From positions 1-62,875 of the forward strand of contig NZ_JAMQGM010000048.1 of the NCBI RefSeq assembly GCF_023703325.1: 62,875 nt of DNA, given 5' to 3'. The first letter of the stretch is position 1; each line of letters starts with the position of its first letter. Origin of the DNA: Streptomyces meridianus (GTDB lineage: Bacteria > Actinomycetota > Actinomycetes > Streptomycetales > Streptomycetaceae). The position numbers and the translations under genes are program-made. Below the pieces are notes generated by a model. It had not been told where the DNA came from. It made no database searches and was given only the letters and a program-made list of their open reading frames with translations. Of the stretch, positions 23,647 through 32,513 are shown one piece after another.

Positions 23647-25815
23647 TCAGTCGCCGAACGTCTCGCCCTTCCCGGCCTTCTCCACCAGGAGCGCAGGCGG
23701 CGCGAAACGGTCGCCGTAGGCCGCCTGGAGTTCGCGGGCGCGCTCGACGAAGCCGGACAGGCCGCCCTCGTATCCATTGACGTACTGGAGCACGCCGCCG
23801 GTCCAACCGGGGAATCCGATGCCGAGGATCGAGCCGATGTTGGCGTCGGCGACCGAGGTCAGGACGCCCTCCTCGATGCAGCGGACGGTGTCGATGGCCT
23901 CGACGAAGAGCATGCGCTCCTTGAGGTCCTCGAACGGGATCGCGGTGTCCGGCTTGGTGAAGTGCTCGCGCAGGCCCGGCCACAGGCGGGTGCGGGCGCC
24001 GTCGGCGTACTCGTAGAAGCCCGCTCCGCCGCTGCGGCCCGGCCGCTCGAAGTCGTCGACCATGCGGTCGATGACCGCATCCGCCGGGTGCGGCTGCCAG
24101 GTGCCGCCCGCCGCCTCGACCGCGCGCCGGGTCTCGTCGCGGATCTTGCGCGGCAGGGTGAGCGTCAGCTCGTCCATCAGCGACAGCACCTTGGCCGGGT
24201 AGCCTGCCTGCCCCGCGGCCTGCTCGACGGACGCCGGGTCGACGCCCTCGGCGACCATCGCCACGCCCTCGTTGATGAAGTGGCCGATGACACGGGAGGT
24301 GAAGAAGCCGCGCGAGTCGTTGACGACGATCGGCGTCTTGCGGATCTGCCGCACCAGGTCGAAGGCACGGGCCAGTGCCTCGTCGCCGGTCTGCTCGCCC
24401 TTGATGATCTCGACGAGCGGCATCTTGTCGACCGGGGAGAAGAAGTGCAGGCCGATGAAGTCCTGCCGGCGCTGCACGCCCTCCGCGAGCGAAGTGATCG
24501 GCAGCGTCGAGGTGTTGGAGCACAGGAGCGCGTCCGGCTCAATGATGTCCTCGATCTCCTGGAACACCTTGTGCTTGAGGGCGGTGTCCTCGAAGACCGC
24601 TTCGATCACCGCGTCGCAGCCGGCCACCGCCTGCGGGTCGGCGGCCGGGGTGATGCGGGCGAGGAGGGCGTCGCGCTTCTCCTGCGTGGTGCGGCCCTTG
24701 GCGAGCGCCTTGTCGAGCAGGCCCTGCGAATAGGCCTTGCCGCGTTCGGCGGCGTCGAGGGTGACGTCCTTGAGCACCACGTCGATGCCGGCCTTGGCGC
24801 ACGCGTAGGCGATGCCGGCACCCATCATGCCCGCGCCCAGCACGGCGACCTTGCGGACGGTGCGCGGCTCGATGCCCTGCGGGCGGTTGGCGCCGGAGTT
24901 GACGGCCTGGAGGTCGAAGAAGAACGCCTGGATCATGTTCTTGGCGGTCTGACCGGTGACCAGCTCGGTGAAGTAGCGGGCCTCGATGACCTGGGCGGTC
25001 TCGAAGTCGACCTGGGATCCTTCGACGGCGGCGGCGAGGATGTTGCGCGGTGCCGGGTAGGGCGCGCCGTTGACCTGCTTCTTCAGGTTGGCCGGGAAGG
25101 CGGGCAGGTTGGCGGCGAACTTGGGGTCGGACGGGGTGCCGCCGGGGATGCGGTAGCCCTTGGCGTCCCAGGGCTGCTGCGACTCGGGGTGGGCGTCGAT
25201 GAAGGCGCGGGCGGCCGAGAGCATCTCCTCGTCGGTCTCGGCCACTTCGTGCACGAGGCCGGCCTCGAGGGCGCGCCGCGGGTCGTACTGCTTGCCCTGG
25301 AGCAGCACCTTGAGCAGGGCGTCGGTGATGCCGAGCAGACGGACGGTGCGGACGACGCCACCGCCGCCGGGGAGCAGTCCGAGCGTCACCTCGGGAAGGC
25401 CGATCTTGGATCCGCGGGCGTCGAGGGCGATGCGGTGGTGGCAGGCCAGCGCGATCTCGTAACCGCCGCCGAGCGCGGCGCCGTTGATGGCGGCGACGAC
25501 GGGCTTGCCGAGGGTCTCCAGGCGGCGCAGGTTCCGCTTGACGCTCATGCCGGCGTCGAAGGCGCGCTGGGCCTGGTCGGGGCCGATGCTCTTGAGGTCG
25601 CGCAGGTCGCCGCCGGCGAAGAAGGTCTTCTTGGCGGAGGTGACGATGACGCCGCGGACGGTGTCCTTCTCGGCCTCCAGGCGGTCCGCCACCGCTTCGA
25701 GGGAGGCGCCGAAGGCGGCGTTCATGGTGTTGGCGGACTGGCCGGGGTCGTCCAGGACGAGGGTGACGACACCCGTGTCGTCCTGATCCCAGCGGATGGT
25801 GGTGGGCTCGCTCAT
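23647..25815 (-). CDS. fadB: Fatty-acid oxidation multifunctional enzyme (enoyl-CoA hydratase / 3-hydroxyacyl-CoA dehydrogenase)
   Basis: 722 residues, close to FadB/FadJ length, from ATG 25815 with GGAG 8 nt upstream. N-terminal crotonase domain (1-190): KKTFFAGGDLRDL and NGAALGGGYEIALACHHR oxyanion motifs, with LPEVTLGLLPGGGG carrying the catalytic Glu. The dehydrogenase part starts near 330 with VAVLGAGMMGAGIAYACAKAG (NAD site), followed by SNTSTLPIT and IGLHFFSPVDKMPLVEII with the catalytic His. It carries out hydration and NAD-linked oxidation in beta-oxidation. Last gene of the operon beginning at 29458 and partner of the thiolase upstream. Confidence 0.95.
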   Translation of the reverse strand: MSEPTTIRWDQDDTGVVTLVLDDPGQSANTMNAAFGASLEAVADRLEAEKDTVRGVIVTSAKKTFFAGGDLRDLKSIGPDQAQRAFDAGMSVKRNLRRLETLGKPVVAAINGAALGGGYEIALACHHRIALDARGSKIGLPEVTLGLLPGGGGVVRTVRLLGITDALLKVLLQGKQYDPRRALEAGLVHEVAETDEEMLSAARAFIDAHPESQQPWDAKGYRIPGGTPSDPKFAANLPAFPANLKKQVNGAPYPAPRNILAAAVEGSQVDFETAQVIEARYFTELVTGQTAKNMIQAFFFDLQAVNSGANRPQGIEPRTVRKVAVLGAGMMGAGIAYACAKAGIDVVLKDVTLDAAERGKAYSQGLLDKALAKGRTTQEKRDALLARITPAADPQAVAGCDAVIEAVFEDTALKHKVFQEIEDIIEPDALLCSNTSTLPITSLAEGVQRRQDFIGLHFFSPVDKMPLVEIIKGEQTGDEALARAFDLVRQIRKTPIVVNDSRGFFTSRVIGHFINEGVAMVAEGVDPASVEQAAGQAGYPAKVLSLMDELTLTLPRKIRDETRRAVEAAGGTWQPHPADAVIDRMVDDFERPGRSGGAGFYEYADGARTRLWPGLREHFTKPDTAIPFEDLKERMLFVEAIDTVRCIEEGVLTSVADANIGSILGIGFPGWTGGVLQYVNGYEGGLSGFVERARELQAAYGDRFAPPALLVEKAGKGETFGD

Positions 25816-25916
25816 GTCTTGTGCTCCGGGTCGGGTTGAGCCACGTCGGTGGCTGATGCTCGGGGTTCGGGGCGTCCATTGGGTGGGGCTTTGCGCCGCC
25901 CGCCGGTCCGACCCGG

Positions 25917-27131
25917 TCAGAGACGCTCCACGACGGTGGCGATGCCCATGCCGCCGCCCACGCAGAGGGTGACGAGGCCGAACCGCCCGTCGCGCCGCTC
26001 GAGTTCGTCGATGACGGTGCCGAGCAGCATCGCGCCGGTGGCGCCGAGCGGGTGTCCCATGGCGATGGCCCCGCCGTTGACGTTGACCTTGTCCAGGCTC
26101 AGCCCCATGTCCTTGACGAAGCGCAGGACGACGCCGGCGAAGGCCTCGTTGATCTCGACGAGGTCGATGTCGTCGATGGTCAGCCCGGCCTTGGCGAGCG
26201 CCTTGCGGGTGGCCGGAGCGGGGCCGGTCAGCATGATCGTGGGGTCGGCGCCGGAGACGGCTGCGGACACGATCCTCGCGCGCGGGGTCAGCCCGTAGCG
26301 CCGGCCGGTCTCCTCGGAGCCGATGGCCACCAGGGCCGCGCCGTCGACGATGCCGGAGGAGTTTCCGGCATGGTGGACGTGGTCGATCTTCTCGATCCAG
26401 TGGTACTTCTGCAGCGCCACGGCGTCGAAACCGCCCGCCTCGCCGATCATGGCGAAGGACGGCTTGAGGCCGGCCAGGGACTCCGGGGTGGTGCCGGGGC
26501 GCATGTGCTCGTCGTGGTCGAGAACGGTGAGCCCGTTGCGGTCGCGGACCGGGATGACGGAGCGGTCGAACCGTCCGTCCTTCCACGCCTCGGCCGCGCG
26601 TTCCTGCGACAGGGACGCGTAGGAGTCGACGTCGTGCCGGGAGAAGCCCTCGATGGTGGCGATGAGGTCGGCGCCGACGCCCTGGGGGGCGAAGCCGGTC
26701 TCGAAGTTGGTCATCGGGTCCATGGCCCAGGCCCCGCCGTCCGAGCCGATCGGGACGCGTGACATCGACTCGACGCCGCCCGCGAGCACGAGGTCCTCCC
26801 AGCCGGAGCGGACCTTGGCGGCGGCGAGGTTGACGGCCTCCAACCCGGAGGCGCAGAAGCGGTTCTCCTGCACGCCGGCCACGGTGTCGGGCAGGCCGGC
26901 CGCGATGGCCGCCACCTTGGCGATGTCGGAACCCTGGTCGCCGAGCGGGCTGACGACGCCGAGGACGATGTCGTCGACGGCGGCCGGATCCAGGTCGGGG
27001 AACCGGGCGCGCAGTTCGTGGATGAGACCGACGACCAGGTCGACGGGCTTGGTGCCGTGCAGGGAGCCGTTGGCCTTGCCGCGCCCGCGCGGGGTGCGGA
27101 TGGCGTCATAGACGAAAGCTTCGGTGCTCAA
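25917..27131 (-). CDS. fadA: Acetyl-CoA C-acyltransferase (thiolase, FadA type)
   Basis: 404 residues from TTG 27131, with GGAAAGG 9 nt upstream. Nucleophile C93 in NRFCASGLEAV; H in GGAIAMGHPLGATG; second Cys in TLCVGGGMGIA; NEAFA motif present. It performs the thiolytic cleavage ending each beta-oxidation round. It follows the acyl-CoA dehydrogenase gene by 39 bp and precedes fadB by 101 bp on the same strand, so the four genes form a beta-oxidation operon. Confidence 0.95.
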   Translation of the reverse strand: MSTEAFVYDAIRTPRGRGKANGSLHGTKPVDLVVGLIHELRARFPDLDPAAVDDIVLGVVSPLGDQGSDIAKVAAIAAGLPDTVAGVQENRFCASGLEAVNLAAAKVRSGWEDLVLAGGVESMSRVPIGSDGGAWAMDPMTNFETGFAPQGVGADLIATIEGFSRHDVDSYASLSQERAAEAWKDGRFDRSVIPVRDRNGLTVLDHDEHMRPGTTPESLAGLKPSFAMIGEAGGFDAVALQKYHWIEKIDHVHHAGNSSGIVDGAALVAIGSEETGRRYGLTPRARIVSAAVSGADPTIMLTGPAPATRKALAKAGLTIDDIDLVEINEAFAGVVLRFVKDMGLSLDKVNVNGGAIAMGHPLGATGAMLLGTVIDELERRDGRFGLVTLCVGGGMGIATVVERL

Positions 27132-27170
27132 GATCAGCAGCCTTTCCGGAGGTGAGGGTGGGGAAGCGGC

Positions 27171-28313
27171 TCAGGCGAGGAGGGAGCGACCGATGATCTC
27201 CTTCATGATCTCGGTCGTTCCTCCGTAGATCGTCTGGATTCGGCCGTCGGTGTAGGCCCGGGCGACCGGATACTCGGTCATGTAGCCGTATCCACCGTGG
27301 AGTTGGAGGCAGCGGTCGGTGACGCGCTTCTGGAGCTCGGTGGCCCACCACTTCGCCATCGAGGCGTGGACGGTGTCGAGCCCGCCCTCCGAGTGCTCGA
27401 CGATGCAGCGGTCGACGAAACTGCGGGTGACCGCGCACTCGGTGGCCATCTCGGCAATCTCGAAGCGGACGTGCTGGAGTTTCGCGAGCTTGCGGCCGAA
27501 CGCCTCGCGCTCCTTCACGTAGTTCTTGGTGATCTCCAGCAGGTGTTCGGCCGCCACGATGCCGGTGACGGCGATGTTCAGTCGCTCCTGCGCGAGGTTG
27601 GTCATCAGGTGCAGGAACGCGCCGTTGAGCTCGCCGAGGAGGTTCTCCTTGGGAACGCGGACGTCGTTGAAGAACAGCTCGGCCGTGTCCTGCGACTTCT
27701 GGCCGATCTTGTCGAGGTTGCGGCCTCGCTCGAACCCTCCCATGCCCCGTTCGACGACGAGCAGGCTGAGGCCCTTGGCCCCGCCCTCGGGTGTGGTCTT
27801 CGCGACCACGACGACCAGGTCGGCGAGGATGCCGTTGGAGATGAAGGTCTTCGAGCCGTTCAGCACCCAGTGGTCGCCGTCGTCGGTGGCGGTGGCCCGG
27901 ATGCCCTGCAGGTCCGAGCCGGCGCCGGGCTCGGTCATCGCTATCGCGGTGATGATCTCGCCGGAGCAGAACCCGGGCAGCCAGCGGCGCTTCTGCTCGT
28001 CGGTGGCGAGCGAGGTCAGGTACGGGCCGATGACGTCGTTGTGCAGGCCGACGGCGAGGCCGGGCGCGCCGGCGCGGGTGAACTCCTCGGCGAGCACGGC
28101 GCTGTACCGGAAGTCCGGGTTCCCGCCGCCGCCGTACTCCTCGGGGACGGCGAGACCGAGCAGGCCCTGGCGGCCGGCGGCGAGCCAGGCGGCCCGGTCG
28201 GTGATCCCGTCCTTCTCCCACTGCTCGTAGTGGGGCAGCACCTCCTTGGCCAGGAAGGTGCACACGGTCTCACGGAACGCGTCGTGCTCGGGCGAGAAGA
28301 TCTGGCGCTTCAA
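27171..28313 (-). CDS. Acyl-CoA dehydrogenase
   Basis: 380 residues from TTG 28313, which overlaps the preceding stop as TTGA; GGAGG lies 7 nt upstream. Motifs: AIAMTEPGAGSDLQGI (FAD/substrate loop), HWVLNGSKTFISNG, ERLNIAVTGIVAAE, then the C-terminal FAD site QLHGGYGYMTEYPVARAYTD and IYGGTTEIMKEIIGR with the Glu-type catalytic region. Flavoenzyme for the first step of acyl-CoA oxidation. The frame is open upstream to 28583, but that belongs to the overlapping CoA-transferase gene. Confidence 0.95.
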   Translation of the reverse strand: MKRQIFSPEHDAFRETVCTFLAKEVLPHYEQWEKDGITDRAAWLAAGRQGLLGLAVPEEYGGGGNPDFRYSAVLAEEFTRAGAPGLAVGLHNDVIGPYLTSLATDEQKRRWLPGFCSGEIITAIAMTEPGAGSDLQGIRATATDDGDHWVLNGSKTFISNGILADLVVVVAKTTPEGGAKGLSLLVVERGMGGFERGRNLDKIGQKSQDTAELFFNDVRVPKENLLGELNGAFLHLMTNLAQERLNIAVTGIVAAEHLLEITKNYVKEREAFGRKLAKLQHVRFEIAEMATECAVTRSFVDRCIVEHSEGGLDTVHASMAKWWATELQKRVTDRCLQLHGGYGYMTEYPVARAYTDGRIQTIYGGTTEIMKEIIGRSLLA

Positions 28314-29458
28314 CGGGGGGCCTCCTGCGGCGGCTGCGAAGTGGCGGTGAGGGCGGGTACGTCCCAGTCCCGCGCCACGTCGCCGGTGTCCGCACCGGGC
28401 ATGGCGGGAGGGCGGCGCAGGGATCCGGGGGTGACCGAGAACCGGGGGGCGGGTGCCGGCTGGGTGATACCCCCTGCGCCGGTGAACGTACCGCGGGCGG
28501 CGAGGTGCGGATGGGCGGGAGCCTCGCGCAGCGAGAGGACCGGGGCCACACAGGCGTCGGAGTCCTCGAAGACAACCGTCCACTCCGTGCGGGTGCGGGT
28601 GCGGAACCGGTCGGCGATCACCGCGCGGAGCTCGCCCCAGCGGTCGAAGTCGTTCCGGTCGGGGGCCACGTCGGCGATGCCGAGCAGCTCGGCGAACTCC
28701 GCGTAGAAGCGGGGTTCGAGGGCGCCGACCGCCATGTGGCCGCCGTCGGACGTCTCGTAGCTGCCGTAGAAGGGGCAGCCGCCGTCGAGGAGGTTGGCGC
28801 CGCGGCGGTCCTGCCAGCCTCCGGCGGCCATCATGCCGTGGATCATCGAGGTCAGATGGGCGGTCCCGTCGACGATGGCCGCGTCGACGACCTGCCCGGT
28901 GCCGTGGGTGCGCGCGTGCTGGAGGGCTGCCAGGACTCCGATGACCAGGTAGAGGGAGCCTCCGGCGTAGTCGCCGATCAGGTTGGCGGGGACGGCGGGC
29001 GGCTCGCCGGCGCGGCCGATCATGCCCAGCGCCCCGGCGACGGCGATGTAGCCGATGTCGTGTCCGGCGCGGTCGGCGAGCGGCCCGTCCTGGCCCCAGC
29101 CGGTCATCCGTCCGTAGACGAGTTTCGGGTTGCGGGCGAGACAGTCCTCGGGGCCGACGCCGAGGCGCTCGGTGACGCCGGGGCGGTTGCCCTCCAGGAG
29201 GACGTCCGCGCGCTCGGCGAGGGCGAGCACCGCCTCACGGCCCTCCGGGGACTTGAGGTCGAGCAGAACCGACCTCTTGTTGCGGTTGGTGATGTCGTAC
29301 TGCGGGTCGATGCCCAGCCCGGGGCCGCCGGGCCGGTCGACACGCACCACGTCGGCCCCCAGGTCTCCCAGGAGCATCGCGGCGAAGGGCCCGGGGCCGA
29401 TCCCCGCCAGTTCGACGACACGGATCCCGGCGAGCGGACCGTTCCCTGCTGCTGCCAT
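28310..29458 (-). CDS. CaiB/BaiF-family CoA-transferase (alpha-methylacyl-CoA racemase-like)
   Basis: 382 residues from ATG 29458. Class III CoA-transferase fold: VVELAGIGPGPFAAMLLGDLGADVVRVD at the N-terminus in two parts (VVELAGIGPGPFAAML, GADVVRVDRPGG), ITNRNKRSVLLDLK, GRMTGWGQDGP, and IGDYAGGSLYL carrying the catalytic Asp. The GHDI...AGALG segment and overall pattern resemble alpha-methylacyl-CoA racemases, which use Asp/His rather than CoA exchange. It heads the beta-oxidation operon, so racemising 2-methyl branched acyl-CoAs (the natural branched lipids of Streptomyces) is a sensible role. A dyad similar to the MerR site lies just upstream. Confidence 0.9.
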   Translation of the reverse strand: MAAAGNGPLAGIRVVELAGIGPGPFAAMLLGDLGADVVRVDRPGGPGLGIDPQYDITNRNKRSVLLDLKSPEGREAVLALAERADVLLEGNRPGVTERLGVGPEDCLARNPKLVYGRMTGWGQDGPLADRAGHDIGYIAVAGALGMIGRAGEPPAVPANLIGDYAGGSLYLVIGVLAALQHARTHGTGQVVDAAIVDGTAHLTSMIHGMMAAGGWQDRRGANLLDGGCPFYGSYETSDGGHMAVGALEPRFYAEFAELLGIADVAPDRNDFDRWGELRAVIADRFRTRTRTEWTVVFEDSDACVAPVLSLREAPAHPHLAARGTFTGAGGITQPAPAPRFSVTPGSLRRPPAMPGADTGDVARDWDVPALTATSQPPQEAPR

Positions 29459-29490
29459 CAAGCCGCCAATCGGACATGACACTACTGATG

Positions 29491-29507
29491 TAACAGCAAC
29501 AATGTTA
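29491..29507. promoter_or_regulatory. Dyad related to the MerR site, upstream of the beta-oxidation operon
   Basis: TAACA - GCAACAA - TGTTA is a 5-bp dyad with 7-bp spacer. Aligned with the core of the 22712-22744 site, 12 of 16 positions agree (ACAGCAA.A.TGTT). It lies 33 bp before the CoA-transferase ATG and 54 bp before the -35 of the divergent gene. Confidence 0.5.
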
Positions 29508-29560
29508 AGAACGTGTTCCACTTTCCACAAGGGTCCTCGGGGAGCGAACGGGCGGCGCTG

Positions 29561-29589
29561 TTGACCGGGGCCAGACACGTTTCTACTGT
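29561..29589 (+). promoter_or_regulatory. Sigma-70/HrdB-type promoter
   Basis: TTGACC (29561-29566), 17-bp spacer, TACTGT (29584-29589). Transcription would start near 29596, leaving a 30-nt leader with GGGAGGGGAA before the GTG at 29626. Confidence 0.65.
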
Positions 29590-29625
29590 GGCGTAACTTG
29601 ACCGGAACCCATCGGGAGGGGAAGC

Positions 29626-30798
29626 GTGCGCCGGACGTACGACCTGGTGCTGTACGGGGCGACCGGGTTCACCGGCGGGCTGACCGCCGAATACCTGGCC
29701 CGGCACGCCCCCGCCGGCTGCCGCTGGGCGCTGGCCGGCCGCGACCCGGCGAAGCTGGAGGCGCTCCGCTCGCGGCTGGAACGGATCAACCCCGACTGCG
29801 CGGAACTGCCACTGCTGCACGCCGACTCGGCGGACCCCGCATCCCTGCGCGCACTCGCGTCCGGGACCCGGGTGGTCGCGACCACGGTCGGCCCCTATCT
29901 GACACACGGCGAACCTCTCGTTGCCGCCTGCGCCGACGCCGGGACGCACTACGCCGACCTCTCGGGGGAGCCCGAGTTCGTGGACCGGATGTACCTGCAC
30001 CACCACGCCCGGGCGCAGGAGACGGGCGCGCGCCTGGTCCACGCCTGCGGCTTCGACTCCGTTCCGCACGACCTGGGCGTCCACTACACCGTGGGGCTGC
30101 TGCCGGAGGACGTCCCGCTGCGCGTCGACGCGTTCGTGCGCTCCAACGCGACGTTCTCCGGGGGCACCCTCGCCTCCGCGCTCACCGCGATGTCCCGGCC
30201 GCTCGGCACGGTGCGCACCGCCCGCGCACGACGCGGCAGCGAGACCCGGCCCCCCGGACGGCGTGCCCGGGCTCCGCTCGGCCCGCCCGTGCACCGCCGG
30301 GACCTCGGTGTCTGGGCCGTGCCGCTGCCCACCATCGATCCGCAGATCGTCGAGCGGTCGGCCGCCGCCCTGGAGCGCTACGGCCCCGACTTCCGCTACC
30401 GGCACTACGCGGCCGTGAAGTGGCTGCCGGTCGCCGTGGGCGGAGTGGCGGGGACGGCGGGGCTCTTCGCAATGGCCCAGATCCCCCCGGCCCGCCGGTG
30501 GCTGTCCCGTCGTCTCGAGCCGGGGACGGGCCCCGGCCCGGACCGGCGGGCCAGGAGCTGGTTCACTGTGCGCTTCGTGGCGGAGGGCGGCGGCAAGCGG
30601 GTGGTGACGGAGGTGTCGGGAGGAGATCCCGGCTACGAGGAGACCGCGAAGATGCTGGCCGAGTCGGCGATCTGCCTGGCCTTCGACGACCTTCCCCCCG
30701 CCTCGGGCCAGGTGACCACCGCCGTGGCCATGGGCGACGCGCTGACCGGGCGGCTCACCGCCGCGGGCCTGAACTTTCGCGTCATCCGCTGCGGTTGA
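29626..30798 (+). CDS. Saccharopine dehydrogenase-like / trans-acting enoyl reductase family protein
   Basis: 390 residues from GTG 29626 with a purine-rich Shine-Dalgarno. Rossmann N-terminus YDLVLYGATGFTGGLTAEYLA, then RWALAGRDPAKLEAL, GPYLTHGEPLVAACADAGTHYADLSGE and HACGFDSVPHDLGV, all typical of the family that includes the mycobacterial trans-acting enoyl reductase. A hydrophobic stretch near 265-285 (LPVAVGGVAGTAGLFAMAQ) may anchor it. The substrate is unknown; family members reduce lipid-linked double bonds. It is divergent from the beta-oxidation operon and shares its control region, which fits a lipid role. Confidence 0.87.
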   Translation: MRRTYDLVLYGATGFTGGLTAEYLARHAPAGCRWALAGRDPAKLEALRSRLERINPDCAELPLLHADSADPASLRALASGTRVVATTVGPYLTHGEPLVAACADAGTHYADLSGEPEFVDRMYLHHHARAQETGARLVHACGFDSVPHDLGVHYTVGLLPEDVPLRVDAFVRSNATFSGGTLASALTAMSRPLGTVRTARARRGSETRPPGRRARAPLGPPVHRRDLGVWAVPLPTIDPQIVERSAAALERYGPDFRYRHYAAVKWLPVAVGGVAGTAGLFAMAQIPPARRWLSRRLEPGTGPGPDRRARSWFTVRFVAEGGGKRVVTEVSGGDPGYEETAKMLAESAICLAFDDLPPASGQVTTAVAMGDALTGRLTAAGLNFRVIRCG

Positions 30799-30805
30799 CC
30801 GGAGA

Positions 30806-30961
30806 TCAGATACCCATCGCCCACGTGCCTATGGAGTAGGCCATCGCCAGCAGCCACCCCAGGCTCGCCACCGCTGCGGCAGCCAGGGCCACAGCCATCC
30901 CGGGCTGCACTCCCCAGGCACGGCGGACGGTGGGACAAACGGAGTTCGTGATCTCGTTCAT
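30806..30961 (-). CDS. 51-residue small membrane protein
   Basis: ATG 30961 to TGA 30806. A short polar N-terminus (MNEITNSVCPTVRRAW) is followed by one TM helix (GMAVALAAAAVASLGWLLAMAY) and a short tail SIGTWAMGI. GAGGG lies immediately upstream. It is convergent with the preceding gene (7 bp apart). Size and layout recall small developmental membrane proteins of Streptomyces, but no family was firmly recognised. Confidence 0.6.
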   Translation of the reverse strand: MNEITNSVCPTVRRAWGVQPGMAVALAAAAVASLGWLLAMAYSIGTWAMGI

Positions 30962-30991
30962 GCCCTCAGCATGCCGGTGACCACTGACAAC

Positions 30992-31030
30992 GGGCCCGGG
31001 ACGACATCCGGCCGACGTCGTCCCGGGTCC
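30992..31030. terminator. Terminator hairpin
   Basis: Arms 30992-31005 and 31017-31030 pair over 14 bp with one G-T wobble, 11-nt loop, 7 bp past the stop of the YCF48-like gene on the minus strand. Confidence 0.8.
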
Positions 31031-31036
31031 GGTCGC

Positions 31037-32152
31037 TCAGTGCAGCCCGGATGGGCTCGACGGCAGGCCGAGCCGGGCGATGCGCCCCTTCTCCCCCGAA
31101 GCCCAGCAGCCGAAGTCCCGGGTGCAGTCGACGGTGTCGAAGGATCCGCCGTCGAAATTTCGCCAGGTGCGGCCGGAGTCCAGGGTCAGGTCGCTGCCCG
31201 TCGGCCCGACGGCGATCGCCGCGCTCTTCGTCAGCGGCACCCAGACGACGCCCGACCGGTAGGCAGCCGGGGGCTGTTGGGAGACGGCCCAGGTCTCACC
31301 ACCGTCCGCGGTGACGGCCGACGCCCGCGGCGACGCCTCCTCGGGCCGGTAGTCACCGCCCACGGCGATCCCGTGCGTACGGTCCCGGAACGCCAGGCCG
31401 AAGACCCCCTTCGCCGGGTCGCCGGCCGGAATCGGCGAATCGGCGACCGTCCAGGTCCGGCCGCGGTCCCTCGAGTGATACACCCGCGCGGCGGCGGCCC
31501 CGCCGGATGCGAGCCACACGTCCTTCGGACCGGAGGAGACCAGGCACTGTCCGCTCGCGGCGAATCCCGCCTCTCCCTGCTGCGCCGGCGGCATCCCGTC
31601 CGAGGGCAGCACCTCCCACGACCTGCCGCCGTCACCGGTGGACAGGATGCGGAACCGGCCGTCGACGGGGTCGCTCATCGCGAGCCCGTGGCGGCCGTCG
31701 AAAAAGGTGATGCAGTCGTAGAAGGCCCGCGGTTCGGTGTTGCGGAAGGTCTCGGTCCAGGTCGCGCCGCCGTCGTCGGTACGAAAGACACGCGAGTCCT
31801 CGCCCTCACCGATCGTCAGGGCGACGGCGCGGCGGGCGTCGAACGCCTCGATGTCCCGGAACTGCAGGGCGGACAGGCCGGGCGGGGAGACGTCCTGCCA
31901 GTGGCGTCCGCCGTCGACGGTCCGCAGCACGGTCCCGGCGGAACCGGCCGCCCAGACCGTGTCGCGGTCCACGGCGGAAAGGCCGCGGAACCGGGCATCC
32001 GTCCCGGTCGGGGTGAGCTGCCAGCCGAGCGCCGGCTCCCCCTGTCCCGTGGGCCGCTCCGCATGTGCGGGGGCGGTGACGCCCAGGACCACAGCGGCCC
32101 CGCACAGCCCGACGGACACCGTGCGTCTCAGTTTGCGCAGCATCGGCTTCAT
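31037..32152 (-). CDS. Secreted YCF48/BNR-repeat beta-propeller protein
   Basis: 371 residues. Signal peptide: KPMLRKLRRTVSVG basic region, hydrophobic LCGAAVVLGVTAP, cleavage after AHA near 31. The mature part has repeated BNR/YCF48 blades of the type LRTVDGGRHWQDV, FRTDDGGATWTET, LSTGDGGRSWEVL, YHSRDRGRTWTVA, VTADGGETWAVS and LDSGRTWRNF, giving a six- to seven-bladed propeller. Related to photosystem II assembly factor YCF48 and to sialidase-fold 'oxidoreductases'; no enzymatic residues can be assigned. Stands apart from the YciI gene (51-bp gap). Confidence 0.85.
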   Translation of the reverse strand: MKPMLRKLRRTVSVGLCGAAVVLGVTAPAHAERPTGQGEPALGWQLTPTGTDARFRGLSAVDRDTVWAAGSAGTVLRTVDGGRHWQDVSPPGLSALQFRDIEAFDARRAVALTIGEGEDSRVFRTDDGGATWTETFRNTEPRAFYDCITFFDGRHGLAMSDPVDGRFRILSTGDGGRSWEVLPSDGMPPAQQGEAGFAASGQCLVSSGPKDVWLASGGAAAARVYHSRDRGRTWTVADSPIPAGDPAKGVFGLAFRDRTHGIAVGGDYRPEEASPRASAVTADGGETWAVSQQPPAAYRSGVVWVPLTKSAAIAVGPTGSDLTLDSGRTWRNFDGGSFDTVDCTRDFGCWASGEKGRIARLGLPSSPSGLH

Positions 32153-32203
32153 GCCGACGGAAGCTAGCCGACCCCTTACCCGCCGTCCAGAGTGCGGACG
32201 GCG

Positions 32204-32503
32204 TCAGACGTGCAGCTGCTGCCGGTACTCCTTGAGCGGCGGAGCGGTCCGGGTGGCGGTGAACTCGGTGATCCGGTAGGCACAGACGTCCTCCTGCGCG
32301 AAGGGATCGCTCGCGGCGATCGCCTCGATGCGATCCCGGTCGTCCCCGACCGCGAGGATGACCCCGCCGTCACCCGGGTTCTTGCGTCCCGAGACGACGA
32401 ACACCCCGGCCTCGTACTGCTCGTCCAGCCAGGCCAGATGGGCCTCGCGGAGTGCGTCGATCTCCTCGACCGGGGCGGTGTAGGTCAACTCGAGTACGAA
32501 CAT
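32204..32503 (-). CDS. YciI-family protein
   Basis: 99 residues. Ferredoxin-like alpha/beta fold: FVLELTYTAPVEEIDALREAHLAWL, with the conserved His in REAHLAWL and the Asp in SDPFAQEDV that form the putative active site of the family. The middle reads GVFVVSGRKNPGDGGVILAVG. Function of most YciI proteins is unknown; they can be dehydrochlorinase-like or act as accessory domains. It starts 10 bp after the endonuclease V stop, likely in one transcript. Confidence 0.88.
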   Translation of the reverse strand: MFVLELTYTAPVEEIDALREAHLAWLDEQYEAGVFVVSGRKNPGDGGVILAVGDDRDRIEAIAASDPFAQEDVCAYRITEFTATRTAPPLKEYRQQLHV

Positions 32504-32513
32504 GATCCTCAGC

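Noticed and set aside
23962..25839. 625-codon plus-strand frame opposite fadB
   Set aside because: Shadow frame with Val/Asp/Gly-rich low-complexity sequence and no family motif.
27297..28706. 469-codon plus-strand frame opposite the acyl-CoA dehydrogenase gene
   Set aside because: Antisense shadow; the minus-strand gene carries all FAD and substrate motifs.
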